IMG/VR virus record: IMGVR_UViG_3300021139_000014 | Location: 1-61,394 of that record | Origin: a virus | DNA: 61,394 bases | Reading direction: 5' to 3' (one strand) | Part shown: positions 15,144 through 23,554 of the stretch, piece after piece | How the letters are laid out: each line of letters begins with the position of its first letter | Position numbering within the stretch: the stretch's first letter is position 1 | The notes under the pieces: generated by a model | What the model was told of the DNA's origin: nothing | Seen by the model: only the letters and a program-made list of their open reading frames with translations | Databases searched by the model: none | Program-made: the position numbers and the translations under genes

Positions 15144-15155
15144 TATCTTTGCGTT
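15144..15155 (+). promoter_or_regulatory. TATCTTTG promoter element immediately before terL
   Basis: TATCTTTG at 15144-15151 fits TAnnTTTG, with CGTT between it and ATG 15156. A TTG is present about 22 nt upstream (15119-15121). The geometry predicts a leaderless terL mRNA. Confidence 0.55.
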
Positions 15156-17114
15156 ATGCCAACTGTAGAGATATACGGAATACAATGCACAATGCCAGAG
15201 ATGCCTTTTCTAAAAGAAATTGATGGCAGCAATATATCAGAAAAAAAACAAAAGTTTAGAAGAACTGATATACCAGATTCATTCTATGATTTAGAAATAG
15301 ATGAGGATGGCAATGCTCAATACAATGAAGAGCAAATAACCTTTATCAAAAAAGAATTTGAAAGATGTAGAGATGGATATTGGTTTATGAATAACGGATT
15401 TCCTACCTATATTACAGGAGACCATTACTTTTATTTAAACTATTGGACATTGGAGTCTGGCGTTGAGCCTGAGTTCAGGGATGCTGATAGAAAATGGTTT
15501 CTATTTTACAATGAGGTTTCAAAAGACGATACTATTTTAGGAGTCATAAGGGTTAAGAAACGAAGAGAGGGGGCTACCTCACAATCATCATGTATACTTA
15601 CTAAGGAGGCTTCTTTCACAGCCAATACTCGTTGTGGTATTATCTCTAAGACAGGAGGTGACGCCTCGGATTTATTCATGAACATGATTGTGTATGGATT
15701 CAAGTCTATACCTATATTCTTTCAGCCAAGAACTGATGGTAGTGATGACCCTAAGAAAAGATTAGTGCTTGTTAAACAGGCTAAAAAGAAAAAAGCTAAT
15801 GTAGGTCTTTACAATAAAAGAGAAGGTCTTAATTCATTCATAGAATGGCGTAACACAGCCTTGAACTCATTTGACTCTGGTCGTTGGAGTAGATTGCTGA
15901 TTGATGAGGCCTCTAAATTCCCAAAGGAAGTAGACATCGTAGAGTATTGGAATATCGCAAAGAAGACCCTAACAGAGGGAGCTAACAAGGTAGGATTTGC
16001 CTTGATGGTTTCTACCGTTAACCCACCTAATAATGGTGGTCAAGAGTTTAAAAACTTGTGGGACCAATCTAATCAGTTCAAGCACGGAAGAAATACCCCT
16101 ACTAAATTAGTTAGATACTTTGTGCCTGCCTCAGAAGGATTAGCAGGGTTTATAGATATCTATGGTATGTCAAGAAAGAAAGAGGCTGAGGAGTTTATCC
16201 TAGCTAACTACAGAAATAATGACCAAGATACTCGTGACTATCCATTAAACGAAGAGGAAGCCTTTAAATTTAATCAGGCTGATTGTCACTTCAATTTAGA
16301 TAACATACTTGAGCAAGAGCAAAAGCTAAGAGACAATCCTGTGTTTTTGAGAAGAGGTAGATTCTATATGACAGGAGAGGATAAGGTTGAATGGGCTGAT
16401 GACAGCGGTGGTAGTTGGCTGATATATAAGTTCCCTGAGAAGCCTAACAATTTTCAAATAAGAGGTAATGTAATGTACCCTGGCAATGCTACTGAGTATG
16501 GAATGGGTGTCGATACCTATCGTTCAGCTATGACCTCAGGAGAAGGCTCTAAAGGGTCAGCATGGATAGGAGAAAAGATTGACCCAACCAAGGAAGGTAG
16601 TGGAGCTCCTATGGCTCATTACTATGGTAGACCAAAGCTAAAGAAATTGTTTTGGAAGGAGATGTTGATGGCATGTATGTACTACGGAGTGCCTGCAACA
16701 ATAGAGTTGGATGCCGGAGATGACTACTACGAATATTTTAAATCAGAGAATGACTTTAAGCTGAATTGTTTACCAATGCTAGGCAAGAAACCTGATGCAG
16801 TTGTAGACCCTACAAGAAAGACTAAGGTTAATCATATGATTCGTGGGGTAGCCTCAGCTGATGCCTTCGCATTATCAAAGCAGTTAGAGTACGGAATAAA
16901 TTACATAGAACACTATTGTCATCTTATAAACTATCCTGACCTATTAGATGAGCTTAAAAAATATGAGCATGACAATCGTACTAAATACGATAGAACAGTA
17001 TCATTCTTGATTATGTTATTGACCTTAACAGGGCAGACAAAGGCTCAGGCAGAGACTAAAAAAAGAATGCCTCTTATAGAGACATATTCAGTAAATCATT
17101 TTAAAACTTTTTAG
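15156..17114 (+). CDS. terL: Terminase large subunit
   Basis: The 652-aa packaging motor. The N-terminal region has the YWFMNNGFPTYITGDHYFYLN stretch typical of Bacteroidota-phage terminases. The ATPase shows a Walker A variant in KKRREGATSQS (134-144), Walker B LLIDEAS (247-253) and a coupling motif VSTVNPP. The C-terminal nuclease half carries acidic clusters (GVDTYR near 450, ELDAGDDYYEYF). It pumps DNA into the prohead through the portal encoded at 55198. Its last 14 bases overlap a convergent gene tail to tail, with no terminator between. Confidence 0.9.
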   Translation: MPTVEIYGIQCTMPEMPFLKEIDGSNISEKKQKFRRTDIPDSFYDLEIDEDGNAQYNEEQITFIKKEFERCRDGYWFMNNGFPTYITGDHYFYLNYWTLESGVEPEFRDADRKWFLFYNEVSKDDTILGVIRVKKRREGATSQSSCILTKEASFTANTRCGIISKTGGDASDLFMNMIVYGFKSIPIFFQPRTDGSDDPKKRLVLVKQAKKKKANVGLYNKREGLNSFIEWRNTALNSFDSGRWSRLLIDEASKFPKEVDIVEYWNIAKKTLTEGANKVGFALMVSTVNPPNNGGQEFKNLWDQSNQFKHGRNTPTKLVRYFVPASEGLAGFIDIYGMSRKKEAEEFILANYRNNDQDTRDYPLNEEEAFKFNQADCHFNLDNILEQEQKLRDNPVFLRRGRFYMTGEDKVEWADDSGGSWLIYKFPEKPNNFQIRGNVMYPGNATEYGMGVDTYRSAMTSGEGSKGSAWIGEKIDPTKEGSGAPMAHYYGRPKLKKLFWKEMLMACMYYGVPATIELDAGDDYYEYFKSENDFKLNCLPMLGKKPDAVVDPTRKTKVNHMIRGVASADAFALSKQLEYGINYIEHYCHLINYPDLLDELKKYEHDNRTKYDRTVSFLIMLLTLTGQTKAQAETKKRMPLIETYSVNHFKTF

Positions 17115-17412
17115 TACGTTCAAATTCGTACAATAACAAACCAACAGCATCCACAAAATCTTCATTGTATTTTAGCTGATGTCTATTTGCAGCATCAAGA
17201 ATAAGATGCATTAGTTCGTGGTAGAAGGTCTTGTCTATTTCAGACTTTGGCAATTTTTTATTTCCTTCTTTGGATGTAAGAGTAATTAACTTTAAATCAA
17301 AATCAGCCTCTCCTAAATACCCCTCACCTTCACAATAATCATCATCAAACTCAACAGTAATCTTTTTACCATTGAGCTTGAATTCTGTTGGTATGTTTAT
17401 TTTGTTAGGCAC
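17101..17412 (-). CDS. HExxH zinc-peptidase-like protein, 103 aa
   Basis: GTG start at 17412. The 103-aa product ends in a helix with YHELMHLILDAA, an HExxH zinc motif, followed by NEDFVDAVG, which may supply a third ligand as in ImmA/IrrE- and SprT-like proteins. The N-terminal half is a beta region (FKLNGKKITVEFDDDYC). ImmA-type proteases cleave phage repressors, but no repressor partner is recognisable here. It overlaps terL at its 3' end and its upstream gene by 8 bases. Confidence 0.6.
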   Translation of the reverse strand: MPNKINIPTEFKLNGKKITVEFDDDYCEGEGYLGEADFDLKLITLTSKEGNKKLPKSEIDKTFYHELMHLILDAANRHQLKYNEDFVDAVGLLLYEFERTKKF

Positions 17413-17605
17413 TCTTAAGTTCGATTAAATCTGGTCTCTCCTCATCATCAGGTAATGATTGCTTAGAACCTCCTCTAATCTTTCCCAACATTCTTCTGTA
17501 GGCATCCTCTAAGGCATGTAGCTCGTAAATCTTATTAACTAGGTATGATTCTTGTTCTGATAATGACATTTTATTAAACGATTTTGCAATTTTCAACTTG
17601 GCCAT
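17405..17605 (-). CDS. Hypothetical protein, 66 aa
   Basis: A charged helical protein (MAKLKIAKSFNKMSLSEQESY ...). Upstream lies TATATTTA (about 17624-17631), close to the -7 consensus. Function unknown. Confidence 0.5.
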   Translation of the reverse strand: MAKLKIAKSFNKMSLSEQESYLVNKIYELHALEDAYRRMLGKIRGGSKQSLPDDEERPDLIELKSA

Positions 17606-17630
17606 AAAATTTCTTTGAATGATAAATATA

Positions 17631-17795
17631 CTAATAAAATTTGTCTTCTTTTCTATCTTGAACTAACGAAATACCTGCTCTAAATATGTAATAAATAAAC
17701 AATATAAAAAGCCCTAATTGAAAGGCAGGTAGAAAGTCTACAAAATTAGTAGGGTGTATTAAGGAGTGCCAAACGAATTGCAAATACTCTTTCAT
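17631..17795 (-). CDS. Small single-span membrane protein, 54 aa
   Basis: ATG 17795 overlaps the GIY-YIG gene's stop as ATGA. The 54-aa product has a hydrophobic segment (FQLGLFILFIYYIFRAGISL) near residues 26-45 and a charged tail. It resembles small phage membrane proteins near lysis genes. Function unknown. Confidence 0.5.
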   Translation of the reverse strand: MKEYLQFVWHSLIHPTNFVDFLPAFQLGLFILFIYYIFRAGISLVQDRKEDKFY

Positions 17796-18313
17796 ATTAA
17801 AATATTTTTTCTTGAATTTGATATTCCTATTTTCCTTTTATGCTCTTCCGTAAGCTTTTTACCCTTATGGAATGCGCTTACTTTAGCCTTGTTTTCAGGG
17901 GTAGACTTAATCCTCTTCATTATCTCACTCATATTCTTCTTGTATTCAGCTGAGTATTTTACTCCGTACATTGGATTTTTATCTCCTTTTTTAGAGTTAC
18001 TTTTATTCTTCCTAATCTCATCAGTAAATACAAGGTTGTTTATACCATCTCCCCCATCAGTCATATTAACCAATGTGCCAAGACCAAGGTCTATTCTTCC
18101 GTAAAATGAAATCAAATACTTCTCAATGCTACAAGCCTCTTCCCAAATAATATCTTTATGGGTAATCTCAACAGTATAATCTTTAGCTGAAATGATGTTA
18201 CGCCAATACTTATTTCTTCCTAATTTAGAATAAGCCCTTTTATCTGTCTTGCCTATTCCAACATAGAAAACAGAATTGTTATCATTCCTTCTATGTAAAT
18301 AAACTATTGCCAT
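17792..18313 (-). CDS. GIY-YIG homing endonuclease with NUMOD3
   Basis: A 173-aa free-standing homing endonuclease. The GIY-YIG domain opens with VYLHRR and FYVGIGK (4-22), followed by WEEACSIEKYLISFYGR (57-73) with the expected Glu. The C-terminal half holds NUMOD3-like repeats (NPMYGVKYSAEYKKNMSEI, then AFHKGKKLTEEHKRKIG). It directly abuts the phosphoesterase gene, its possible target in related phages. Confidence 0.8.
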   Translation of the reverse strand: MAIVYLHRRNDNNSVFYVGIGKTDKRAYSKLGRNKYWRNIISAKDYTVEITHKDIIWEEACSIEKYLISFYGRIDLGLGTLVNMTDGGDGINNLVFTDEIRKNKSNSKKGDKNPMYGVKYSAEYKKNMSEIMKRIKSTPENKAKVSAFHKGKKLTEEHKRKIGISNSRKNILI

Positions 18314-19284
18314 TAGTATATCTTATTGTTTATTATCCTCTTGTTTCTAACTTCAAAATTGCCATCTTTTTCTACCATGATGTGTGCAAATCCTAAGTTG
18401 TGCTTAGTCCCATGAGGGTCGTAATCAGGCGAAAGAGTACACAAACATCCAGAAGACCAACAAGCAATGTTTTCCTCTTTAATATTGCTCTCAGAATGCT
18501 CTGATGTGGTATGCACATGACCTATCAACATAGATGATTTAACCCTTGTAAACACGCCTCTAGCAGCATTAACAGGCGCCATAAATCCTCTTACAATAGT
18601 ATGCCCATGTAATAGGTGTAGCTTGCCGGCCCTTACAACAATGTTTTGCTCATAGAAGTCTATATTGTATTTCTTTAAATCAAGTCTCTGTGGTAGTCTA
18701 AAGTATTCATCATTGAAAAGCATTGGAGCCTTCTTCATTAAATAACGTACATACCAGTTATCATGGTTGCCCTCAATCCAAACAATGTGTGCCTTAGGAA
18801 ATATTGTTCTTAGATGACTTAGAAAGATTTGGCAATACTCAAACCACTCTACAACATCATCAGGGCTTGGCGGGGGAGCATCGTGATTAGTGAATGGAGT
18901 GTTATCTAAAATGTCTCCACCTAATACTATGCAGTTTATCTTCTCTTTCTTTCCGTATTCTATGGCTAATTTAATAGCCTCGTTATCTTGATTGGGAATA
19001 TGTATATCGGACATCCAAAGTATATTGTTGGAGCTGACAGGTAGGTCTACAAACTTTCTAGAGGAACATTTTGATGGGGGCAAATCAGGAGTGTGTGGCA
19101 CACTTACTCTTTTGCTACTATACTCTCCATTTGCTCCTGTGACTCTTCTTACGTAAGTTCTAGCCTCTTCTTGACTAGAGTAGATTGCCTCGTAATCGTT
19201 GAACAATTTTGCAGCGATAGAGGATTTAGATATTGAAGGAAACTTCAATACATAATCAGCTGCTAGCTGAATTTTTTGACTCAT
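18313..19284 (-). CDS. Calcineurin-like metallophosphoesterase with N-terminal HTH
   Basis: A 323-aa enzyme with the full metallophosphoesterase motif set: SDIH (92-95), GGDILD (122-127), GNHD (172-175), HGHT (226-229) and GHVH (255-258). The first 60 residues look like a helical DNA-binding region (SISKSSIAAKLFNDYEAIY). Phage members may act on nucleic acid or nucleotides; the N-terminal helices favour a DNA role. Its stop and the next gene's start overlap. Confidence 0.75.
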   Translation of the reverse strand: MSQKIQLAADYVLKFPSISKSSIAAKLFNDYEAIYSSQEEARTYVRRVTGANGEYSSKRVSVPHTPDLPPSKCSSRKFVDLPVSSNNILWMSDIHIPNQDNEAIKLAIEYGKKEKINCIVLGGDILDNTPFTNHDAPPPSPDDVVEWFEYCQIFLSHLRTIFPKAHIVWIEGNHDNWYVRYLMKKAPMLFNDEYFRLPQRLDLKKYNIDFYEQNIVVRAGKLHLLHGHTIVRGFMAPVNAARGVFTRVKSSMLIGHVHTTSEHSESNIKEENIACWSSGCLCTLSPDYDPHGTKHNLGFAHIMVEKDGNFEVRNKRIINNKIY

Positions 19285-19287
19285 GTG

Positions 19288-19593
19288 TTATAGTTTTGTT
19301 ATGGCCTCTTGGTATAATTCAATAAACTTCTTCTTGAATCCTACAGGCGGCAATTCGAAAACATTTCCCACAACACTCTCTGCATAATATGCTCTCACTA
19401 ATCCCTCTACAGAGGTTATCTTTTCATTCAACAATGGGTTGGATATGCCACCGATAAATAAACCCTTATCAATAACCTCAGACTCAATAGAATCGATGTT
19501 ATTATTATCTTCTAAATTTGAAATTGCATATACGGAATACTGAACCTCCTTAGCATATGGAGATTCTGCTATGTACTTTAGTGTGTCTTGCAT
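19288..19593 (-). CDS. Hypothetical protein, 101 aa
   Basis: A soluble acidic protein (MQDTLKYIAESPYAKEVQYSV ...). It lies between the XhlA-like and phosphoesterase genes in the same operon. No family recognised. Confidence 0.5.
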   Translation of the reverse strand: MQDTLKYIAESPYAKEVQYSVYAISNLEDNNNIDSIESEVIDKGLFIGGISNPLLNEKITSVEGLVRAYYAESVVGNVFELPPVGFKKKFIELYQEAITKL

Positions 19594-19604
19594 CTGGCGT
19601 GATG

Positions 19605-19910
19605 TTATTTAGATAAAAATTTTATAGCTAGTTCTATTAAGAAAGCAAGTACACCTCCAACCGAAAGAACACCCAACCAAAACCATTTTACTTTCTTTAG
19701 TTGCTCATCGTGTTTTTCAACTATATCTGAAATCTCCTTAACATCAGCAACCAAGCCGTTGCTCTGAGTGAGTTTGTTCCCAATCAGAGCATCTATAACT
19801 TGTGTTAATTTTTTATCCATGGAGTCTAGCTTAGACTCAACGTCATTTAACTTATTCTCCATAGTTGATAATCTTGCGTCCATTAATGTTATCTCAGTTT
19901 GGATGTCCAT
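19605..19910 (-). CDS. XhlA-like coiled-coil membrane protein
   Basis: A 101-aa protein: residues 1-70 are a long amphipathic coiled coil (DARLSTMENKLNDVESKLDSM...), and 75-97 a single membrane span (WFWLGVLSVGGVLAFLIEL) with a basic end. This architecture matches the XhlA family, associated with holins in lysis. It is in the same operon as the holin-like and endolysin genes about 1.5 kb upstream. Confidence 0.6.
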   Translation of the reverse strand: MDIQTEITLMDARLSTMENKLNDVESKLDSMDKKLTQVIDALIGNKLTQSNGLVADVKEISDIVEKHDEQLKKVKWFWLGVLSVGGVLAFLIELAIKFLSK

Positions 19911-20113
19911 TATTCAGCAGTTTGAACATCAACTTGAACTGTATTTTCAGCAACCGTAACATCAGCAGCATCTTCTGTAGCTACATTAGCGATTACATTT
20001 TCAGCTGACAAACTCTTGATTAAGTCGATTACGCTTACGCCATTTTTACATGGTACATCTTGGTGGAACCAAGCAGCGATTTGATTTAGATTTACATCTG
20101 TTAATTGGTACAT
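19910..20113 (-). CDS. Hypothetical acidic protein, 67 aa
   Basis: A small protein with an acidic, Val/Thr-rich C-terminus (EDAADVTVAENTVQVDV). Its stop overlaps the next gene's start region. Role unknown; it is part of the lysis operon. Confidence 0.5.
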   Translation of the reverse strand: MYQLTDVNLNQIAAWFHQDVPCKNGVSVIDLIKSLSAENVIANVATEDAADVTVAENTVQVDVQTAE

Positions 20114-20123
20114 ATACTTTTAT

Positions 20124-20585
20124 TTAAGATTCTTTAATATCCACCACTGGCGCTTCAGACTTTGGCTCTTCTTTTTTAACCTCTTCTTTCTTAGCCAATA
20201 CCTTCTCTAATAAGATAGGAAAGTAGTCTTCTGTTTCAATGTTATATAACTCTCCTACATTAATAGCAGGAACGTCAATGTTCTTTTCAATAGACAATAA
20301 CTCAAACAAATCTTTTTGGAATGCCTCCATCTTGTCCTCAGCTACAACATAGTTGCCACCTTCTTTCTCCTCTCCGTATTCCTTAATCAATTCGTTTCTT
20401 GATTCCTCAAACTCCTTTACATATTCAGCTACCTTTTTGTTAAGCTCATTGTTCAATGCATACTTAACTCGGATGCTTAATTTGCTTGATAAAATGCCTT
20501 TTGTTCTTTCTCCTGTTTGCTGATTGATAATTCTACCGTTCAATTCTTCAGATAGAACTAAAATCTCATTAAGTGATAATTTCAT
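20124..20585 (-). CDS. Hypothetical helical protein, 153 aa
   Basis: A charged helical protein (MKLSLNEILVLSEELNGRI) ending in a Lys/Glu/Pro-rich tail (KKEEVKKEEPKSEAP). The opening resembles short helical phage proteins found near holins in Gram-positive phages, but I cannot assign a family. No export signal. Confidence 0.5.
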   Translation of the reverse strand: MKLSLNEILVLSEELNGRIINQQTGERTKGILSSKLSIRVKYALNNELNKKVAEYVKEFEESRNELIKEYGEEKEGGNYVVAEDKMEAFQKDLFELLSIEKNIDVPAINVGELYNIETEDYFPILLEKVLAKKEEVKKEEPKSEAPVVDIKES

Positions 20586-20616
20586 GGTTGTTAAAATTTA
20601 GTGCTAAGTTACACAA

Positions 20617-20862
20617 TTATTCCGATTCGTTAATTATTTTTTCCATATCTTTTGGATGCTTGTCTCTAGCCTGCTCTATAATCCAATCTTGGGTGTCAAG
20701 AGTCATCTCTAAAACTTGAATCTCTCCTTTCAGAGAGTCAATAGTTATATCCTTAGCTTGGATAGATTCTATATTTTCTTTATATGACTCCAAGGTACTT
20801 ATTTTATGTACGATGAAGCCATATAAAAGAAATATTATTACGTAAATTATAGTCTTTTTCAT
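20617..20862 (-). CDS. Rz-like membrane-anchored coiled-coil protein
   Basis: ATG 20862 gives 81 aa starting with a membrane anchor (MKKTIIYVIIFLLYGFIVHKI), followed by a periplasmic coiled coil (SLKGEIQVLEMTLDTQDWII). This is the layout of an inner-membrane spanin, right after the endolysin gene. No small outer-membrane lipoprotein partner is nested in it. The upstream alternative start at 20889 adds nine residues. Confidence 0.55.
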   Translation of the reverse strand: MKKTIIYVIIFLLYGFIVHKISTLESYKENIESIQAKDITIDSLKGEIQVLEMTLDTQDWIIEQARDKHPKDMEKIINESE

Positions 20863-20895
20863 GTGCCTTTTTTGCAAAGGTATGAACAAAAGTAA

Positions 20896-21498
20896 TTACG
20901 CAGCTAAAATTTTATGAAAATCTTGAAAATGTTTTAAACGGTCAGGTAAACCAATCGTTCCACCATTAACACGCTTAGTGATTTTTGTAACCACCTCTTC
21001 AGTTGGTCCACCATCTGCGATAGCACTTAGTCCGTTTTTATTCCAGAACCAAGCAGCTGATGCTAATGGATATTTTGTTCCAACTAACTCAGGGTGAGCT
21101 ACACAATCTTCTCCTATTGCTTTTGTAAATGAAGCATAGTTTTCTTTTCCTGTTAATTGGATAAAGCCTCTTCCATGATATTTATAACCATCACCAGACG
21201 CTTCATCACCATTTCCCATACGGTTGCCATAAACTTTATTTGCTATTTTTTCGGGTTGTCTTGCATAAGCTGCAGCTTCCTCAGGAGTAGGGAAATACTT
21301 ATGAAAAATCTTTTGTAATCCATCAGCTGAGTAGTTTAAATTCTCATTGATGATTTTAAAGTCTCCACTTTCGTGAGCTGCTTGTGCTAAGAAGTGTGCC
21401 ATTCTTAATGGACTATCAATACCAAACTTAGATGAAACCTCATCTAATTGTCCAAGAACTGAATCTGGTATGTGTCCTTTTAATCCTGCTGTATTCAT
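20896..21498 (-). CDS. GH19-type endolysin
   Basis: A 200-aa chitinase-like (GH19) lysozyme. The catalytic Glu is in FLAQAAHESGDF (Glu43), followed by NENLNYSADGLQKIF (51-65) and the substrate-groove motif YHGRGFIQLTG (107-117). No signal peptide is visible, so it needs the holin for release. It cleaves peptidoglycan glycan strands at lysis. It overlaps the holin-like gene by one base. Confidence 0.85.
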   Translation of the reverse strand: MNTAGLKGHIPDSVLGQLDEVSSKFGIDSPLRMAHFLAQAAHESGDFKIINENLNYSADGLQKIFHKYFPTPEEAAAYARQPEKIANKVYGNRMGNGDEASGDGYKYHGRGFIQLTGKENYASFTKAIGEDCVAHPELVGTKYPLASAAWFWNKNGLSAIADGGPTEEVVTKITKRVNGGTIGLPDRLKHFQDFHKILAA

Positions 21499-21758
21499 TA
21501 TTCAGTTGGTTTTTCGTCCTTAGAAATATTTTTGTTACCGAAGATAGCCTCAGCACCTGCAATACCTAAACAACCAAATGTTGTGTACAACAAGCCATTG
21601 AATACTACTGGCTCAACAACGAATACCTTGCCCATAGCACCTGTAACTACATCCGTTAAACCATAAATTACCATTGTAATGAAGGCTGTTACACCTACTA
21701 CTACCTTTGCGTTAATGTCGCTTTTATCAGCGAACATTTTTAATAAGAATTGTTTCAT
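21498..21758 (-). CDS. Holin-like protein, two membrane spans
   Basis: An 86-aa protein with spans at about 20-42 (VVVGVTAFITMVIYGLTDV) and 50-70 (PVVFNGLLYTTFGCLGIAG), and a charged C-terminal tail. The size, topology and direct overlap with the endolysin gene support a holin role. I cannot name a holin family. Confidence 0.65.
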   Translation of the reverse strand: MKQFLLKMFADKSDINAKVVVGVTAFITMVIYGLTDVVTGAMGKVFVVEPVVFNGLLYTTFGCLGIAGAEAIFGNKNISKDEKPTE

Positions 21759-21764
21759 TTTTTT

Positions 21765-22367
21765 TTATTTTAATTTCCAATAAAGTGACGTACCGATTAC
21801 AGGAGTTAGGTTTGTGGTAACCCCTACTGAAAGACTATATATTTTATCAGTCTTTGTTTGTAACATTAAACCACCACCAATGCTATGTACAAAGTTTGGC
21901 TTATCTAATGACATATTCAATCCATAATAGATGTGACTCTTAGGTAGGTCTTTTACTATTAAGGTTTCCTTGATTGTTCTTTGCTTCACACTAGCCGTAT
22001 ACTTTCTAGACTCAATCTTATTTTTGCTGATGGTATCTTGCACATATACAGAACCTAAGCTATCAGGTAATTGTAGGGTGTCCTTGTATACATTTTTTGC
22101 AAAGTATTCCTTGATGATTTGTAAGGTGTCTACGTTCATAGGGATAGGAACATAGATTGTGCTGTCGTGATAGATGTCCTCGCCTTTCTTTGTAACTACC
22201 TTAGTCTTTACAATGTCAACGGTGTCTATAGTATGCTTGATAACCTCGTAAGGTTTACCATCAATGTACTTGATTTCAGGAGAGAATGGATTGTGCTTTC
22301 CGAATACGCCAAAATATATTGCTACCAATGCAGCTAATCCAGCTGCTATCTTTATGATATTTTTCAT
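21765..22367 (-). CDS. Inner-membrane anchored protein with barrel-like C-terminus
   Basis: ATG 22367 gives 200 aa. Residues 4-20 form an uncleaved-looking membrane anchor (IIKIAAGLAALVAIYFGVF). A periplasmic region of about 120 residues with repeated Val/Thr strands follows. The last 55 residues read like outer-membrane hairpins (IYYGLNMSL, IGGGLMLQT, YSLSVGVTT, GTSLYWKLK). This layout would touch both membranes and could act in lysis like a spanin. Phage proteins of this type are usually unannotated. Confidence 0.5.
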   Translation of the reverse strand: MKNIIKIAAGLAALVAIYFGVFGKHNPFSPEIKYIDGKPYEVIKHTIDTVDIVKTKVVTKKGEDIYHDSTIYVPIPMNVDTLQIIKEYFAKNVYKDTLQLPDSLGSVYVQDTISKNKIESRKYTASVKQRTIKETLIVKDLPKSHIYYGLNMSLDKPNFVHSIGGGLMLQTKTDKIYSLSVGVTTNLTPVIGTSLYWKLK

Positions 22368-22375
22368 ACCCAAAT

Positions 22376-23554
22376 TTACAAATTAAATTTTGAACCAACT
22401 AATATCCCAACCGAGTTGGTAGGGGGTGGCATATACTTGATATTAGCGATGATTCTGAACCTTTTAGATAAGGCTATATCAAAGCTATTACCCACTATAA
22501 AGCTCAGTTTACTATTGTTTACCAAGGCATCTGTTCCTGTTATATATGAGGTGGGGGAGTTCATTATAAACAACTCAGGGGTAAAGCTGATTCTACGACT
22601 ATAGGGAATGGCTTTCATTCCAAATAAAACTACAGAAGACATCAGCAAGGTTTGCGACTGAACTTTAGTTGCAATTAAGGCTAGGTTGTAACCATAAACA
22701 TAGGGAGCTTTCATAGCCACATAGGAGTAGGCTCCCATATAAATAAGATTTCCTCCACTATAAACTGTTGAGACAGAATAACTGTTTGCGCCTAAAAGTT
22801 CTCCATTAGAGAACTCGGCAACTGAATACCTAGCTGATAAGGCTACCATGTTAAGGCCTATGATTGCTGTTGCCCCATATGACATCTCTCCTGTTAATGA
22901 TGACTGAGAAAGACCTAAATTTGCTGAAGGAGTAAAATTTCCCCTAATTTGCTGAACAGCACTAAGGTCAGAAGAAAATATTATTGGAGTCATGGCGCTG
23001 CCAGACTTCTTGCTTTCTTTTTTCTCCTCCTTTTTCTCCTCTTTCTTTTCTTCCTTCTTGTCTTCAGATTTGCTCTCAGACTTGCTTTCGGACTTGGATT
23101 CGGATTTTGTATCAGAAGAAGACTCACTCTTACTACCCTCACTTTGTGACGAGGATGATGAAGAATTGCCATCACTTTGTGACGGGCTACTTGCAGGTGG
23201 GGGTGCTGCTGCAGGAGGAGGGGGCGGTGGTGGAGGCGGAGGAATGGCTGCTGATATGCTACTAGAAACCACAGAGTTTGTTATTGCTGCCACAGGGCAT
23301 GGAGCTGAATATTGAGCATAGACCTGATTAACCCAAGCCATAAATGTCCCACTAGAAACATCAGCAGGGGTAAAGTATTTAGCCTTACCCATGAATACGA
23401 TTGTACTACCTTGTAGGGGGATTATGAATACTGTAACCTTCTTGGTGCAAGGGTCAACAAATGTGTTCACTAAAGTTTGTGCGTTCACGGAATCGTGAAC
23501 AAGCAAAAAAAGTGTACATAATAATGTACAGATTATTTTATTTCGTAAAGACAT
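22376..23554 (-). CDS. Outer-membrane-barrel-like protein with Pro/Ser/KE linker
   Basis: A 392-aa exported protein. Signal peptide 1-26 ends in SVNAQ. A small N-terminal domain (27-100) carries two cysteines. Ten consecutive prolines (about 105-114), a Ser-rich block and KSES/KKEE repeats (about 145-183) follow. Residues 190-392 alternate beta strands ending in a KFNL-type outer-membrane signal. If folded in the outer membrane, the linker would cross the periplasm and meet peptidoglycan. The nearest known logic is OmpA-like or periplasm-spanning lysis proteins, but the architecture is new to me. Confidence 0.6.
   Translation of the reverse strand: MSLRNKIICTLLCTLFLLVHDSVNAQTLVNTFVDPCTKKVTVFIIPLQGSTIVFMGKAKYFTPADVSSGTFMAWVNQVYAQYSAPCPVAAITNSVVSSSISAAIPPPPPPPPPPAAAPPPASSPSQSDGNSSSSSSQSEGSKSESSSDTKSESKSESKSESKSEDKKEEKKEEKKEEKKESKKSGSAMTPIIFSSDLSAVQQIRGNFTPSANLGLSQSSLTGEMSYGATAIIGLNMVALSARYSVAEFSNGELLGANSYSVSTVYSGGNLIYMGAYSYVAMKAPYVYGYNLALIATKVQSQTLLMSSVVLFGMKAIPYSRRISFTPELFIMNSPTSYITGTDALVNNSKLSFIVGNSFDIALSKRFRIIANIKYMPPPTNSVGILVGSKFNL

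Noticed and set aside
22949-23315. Plus-strand frames opposite the outer-membrane-like gene
   Set aside because: They are mirror images of the Ser/Lys/Glu and Pro repeats of the minus-strand gene.
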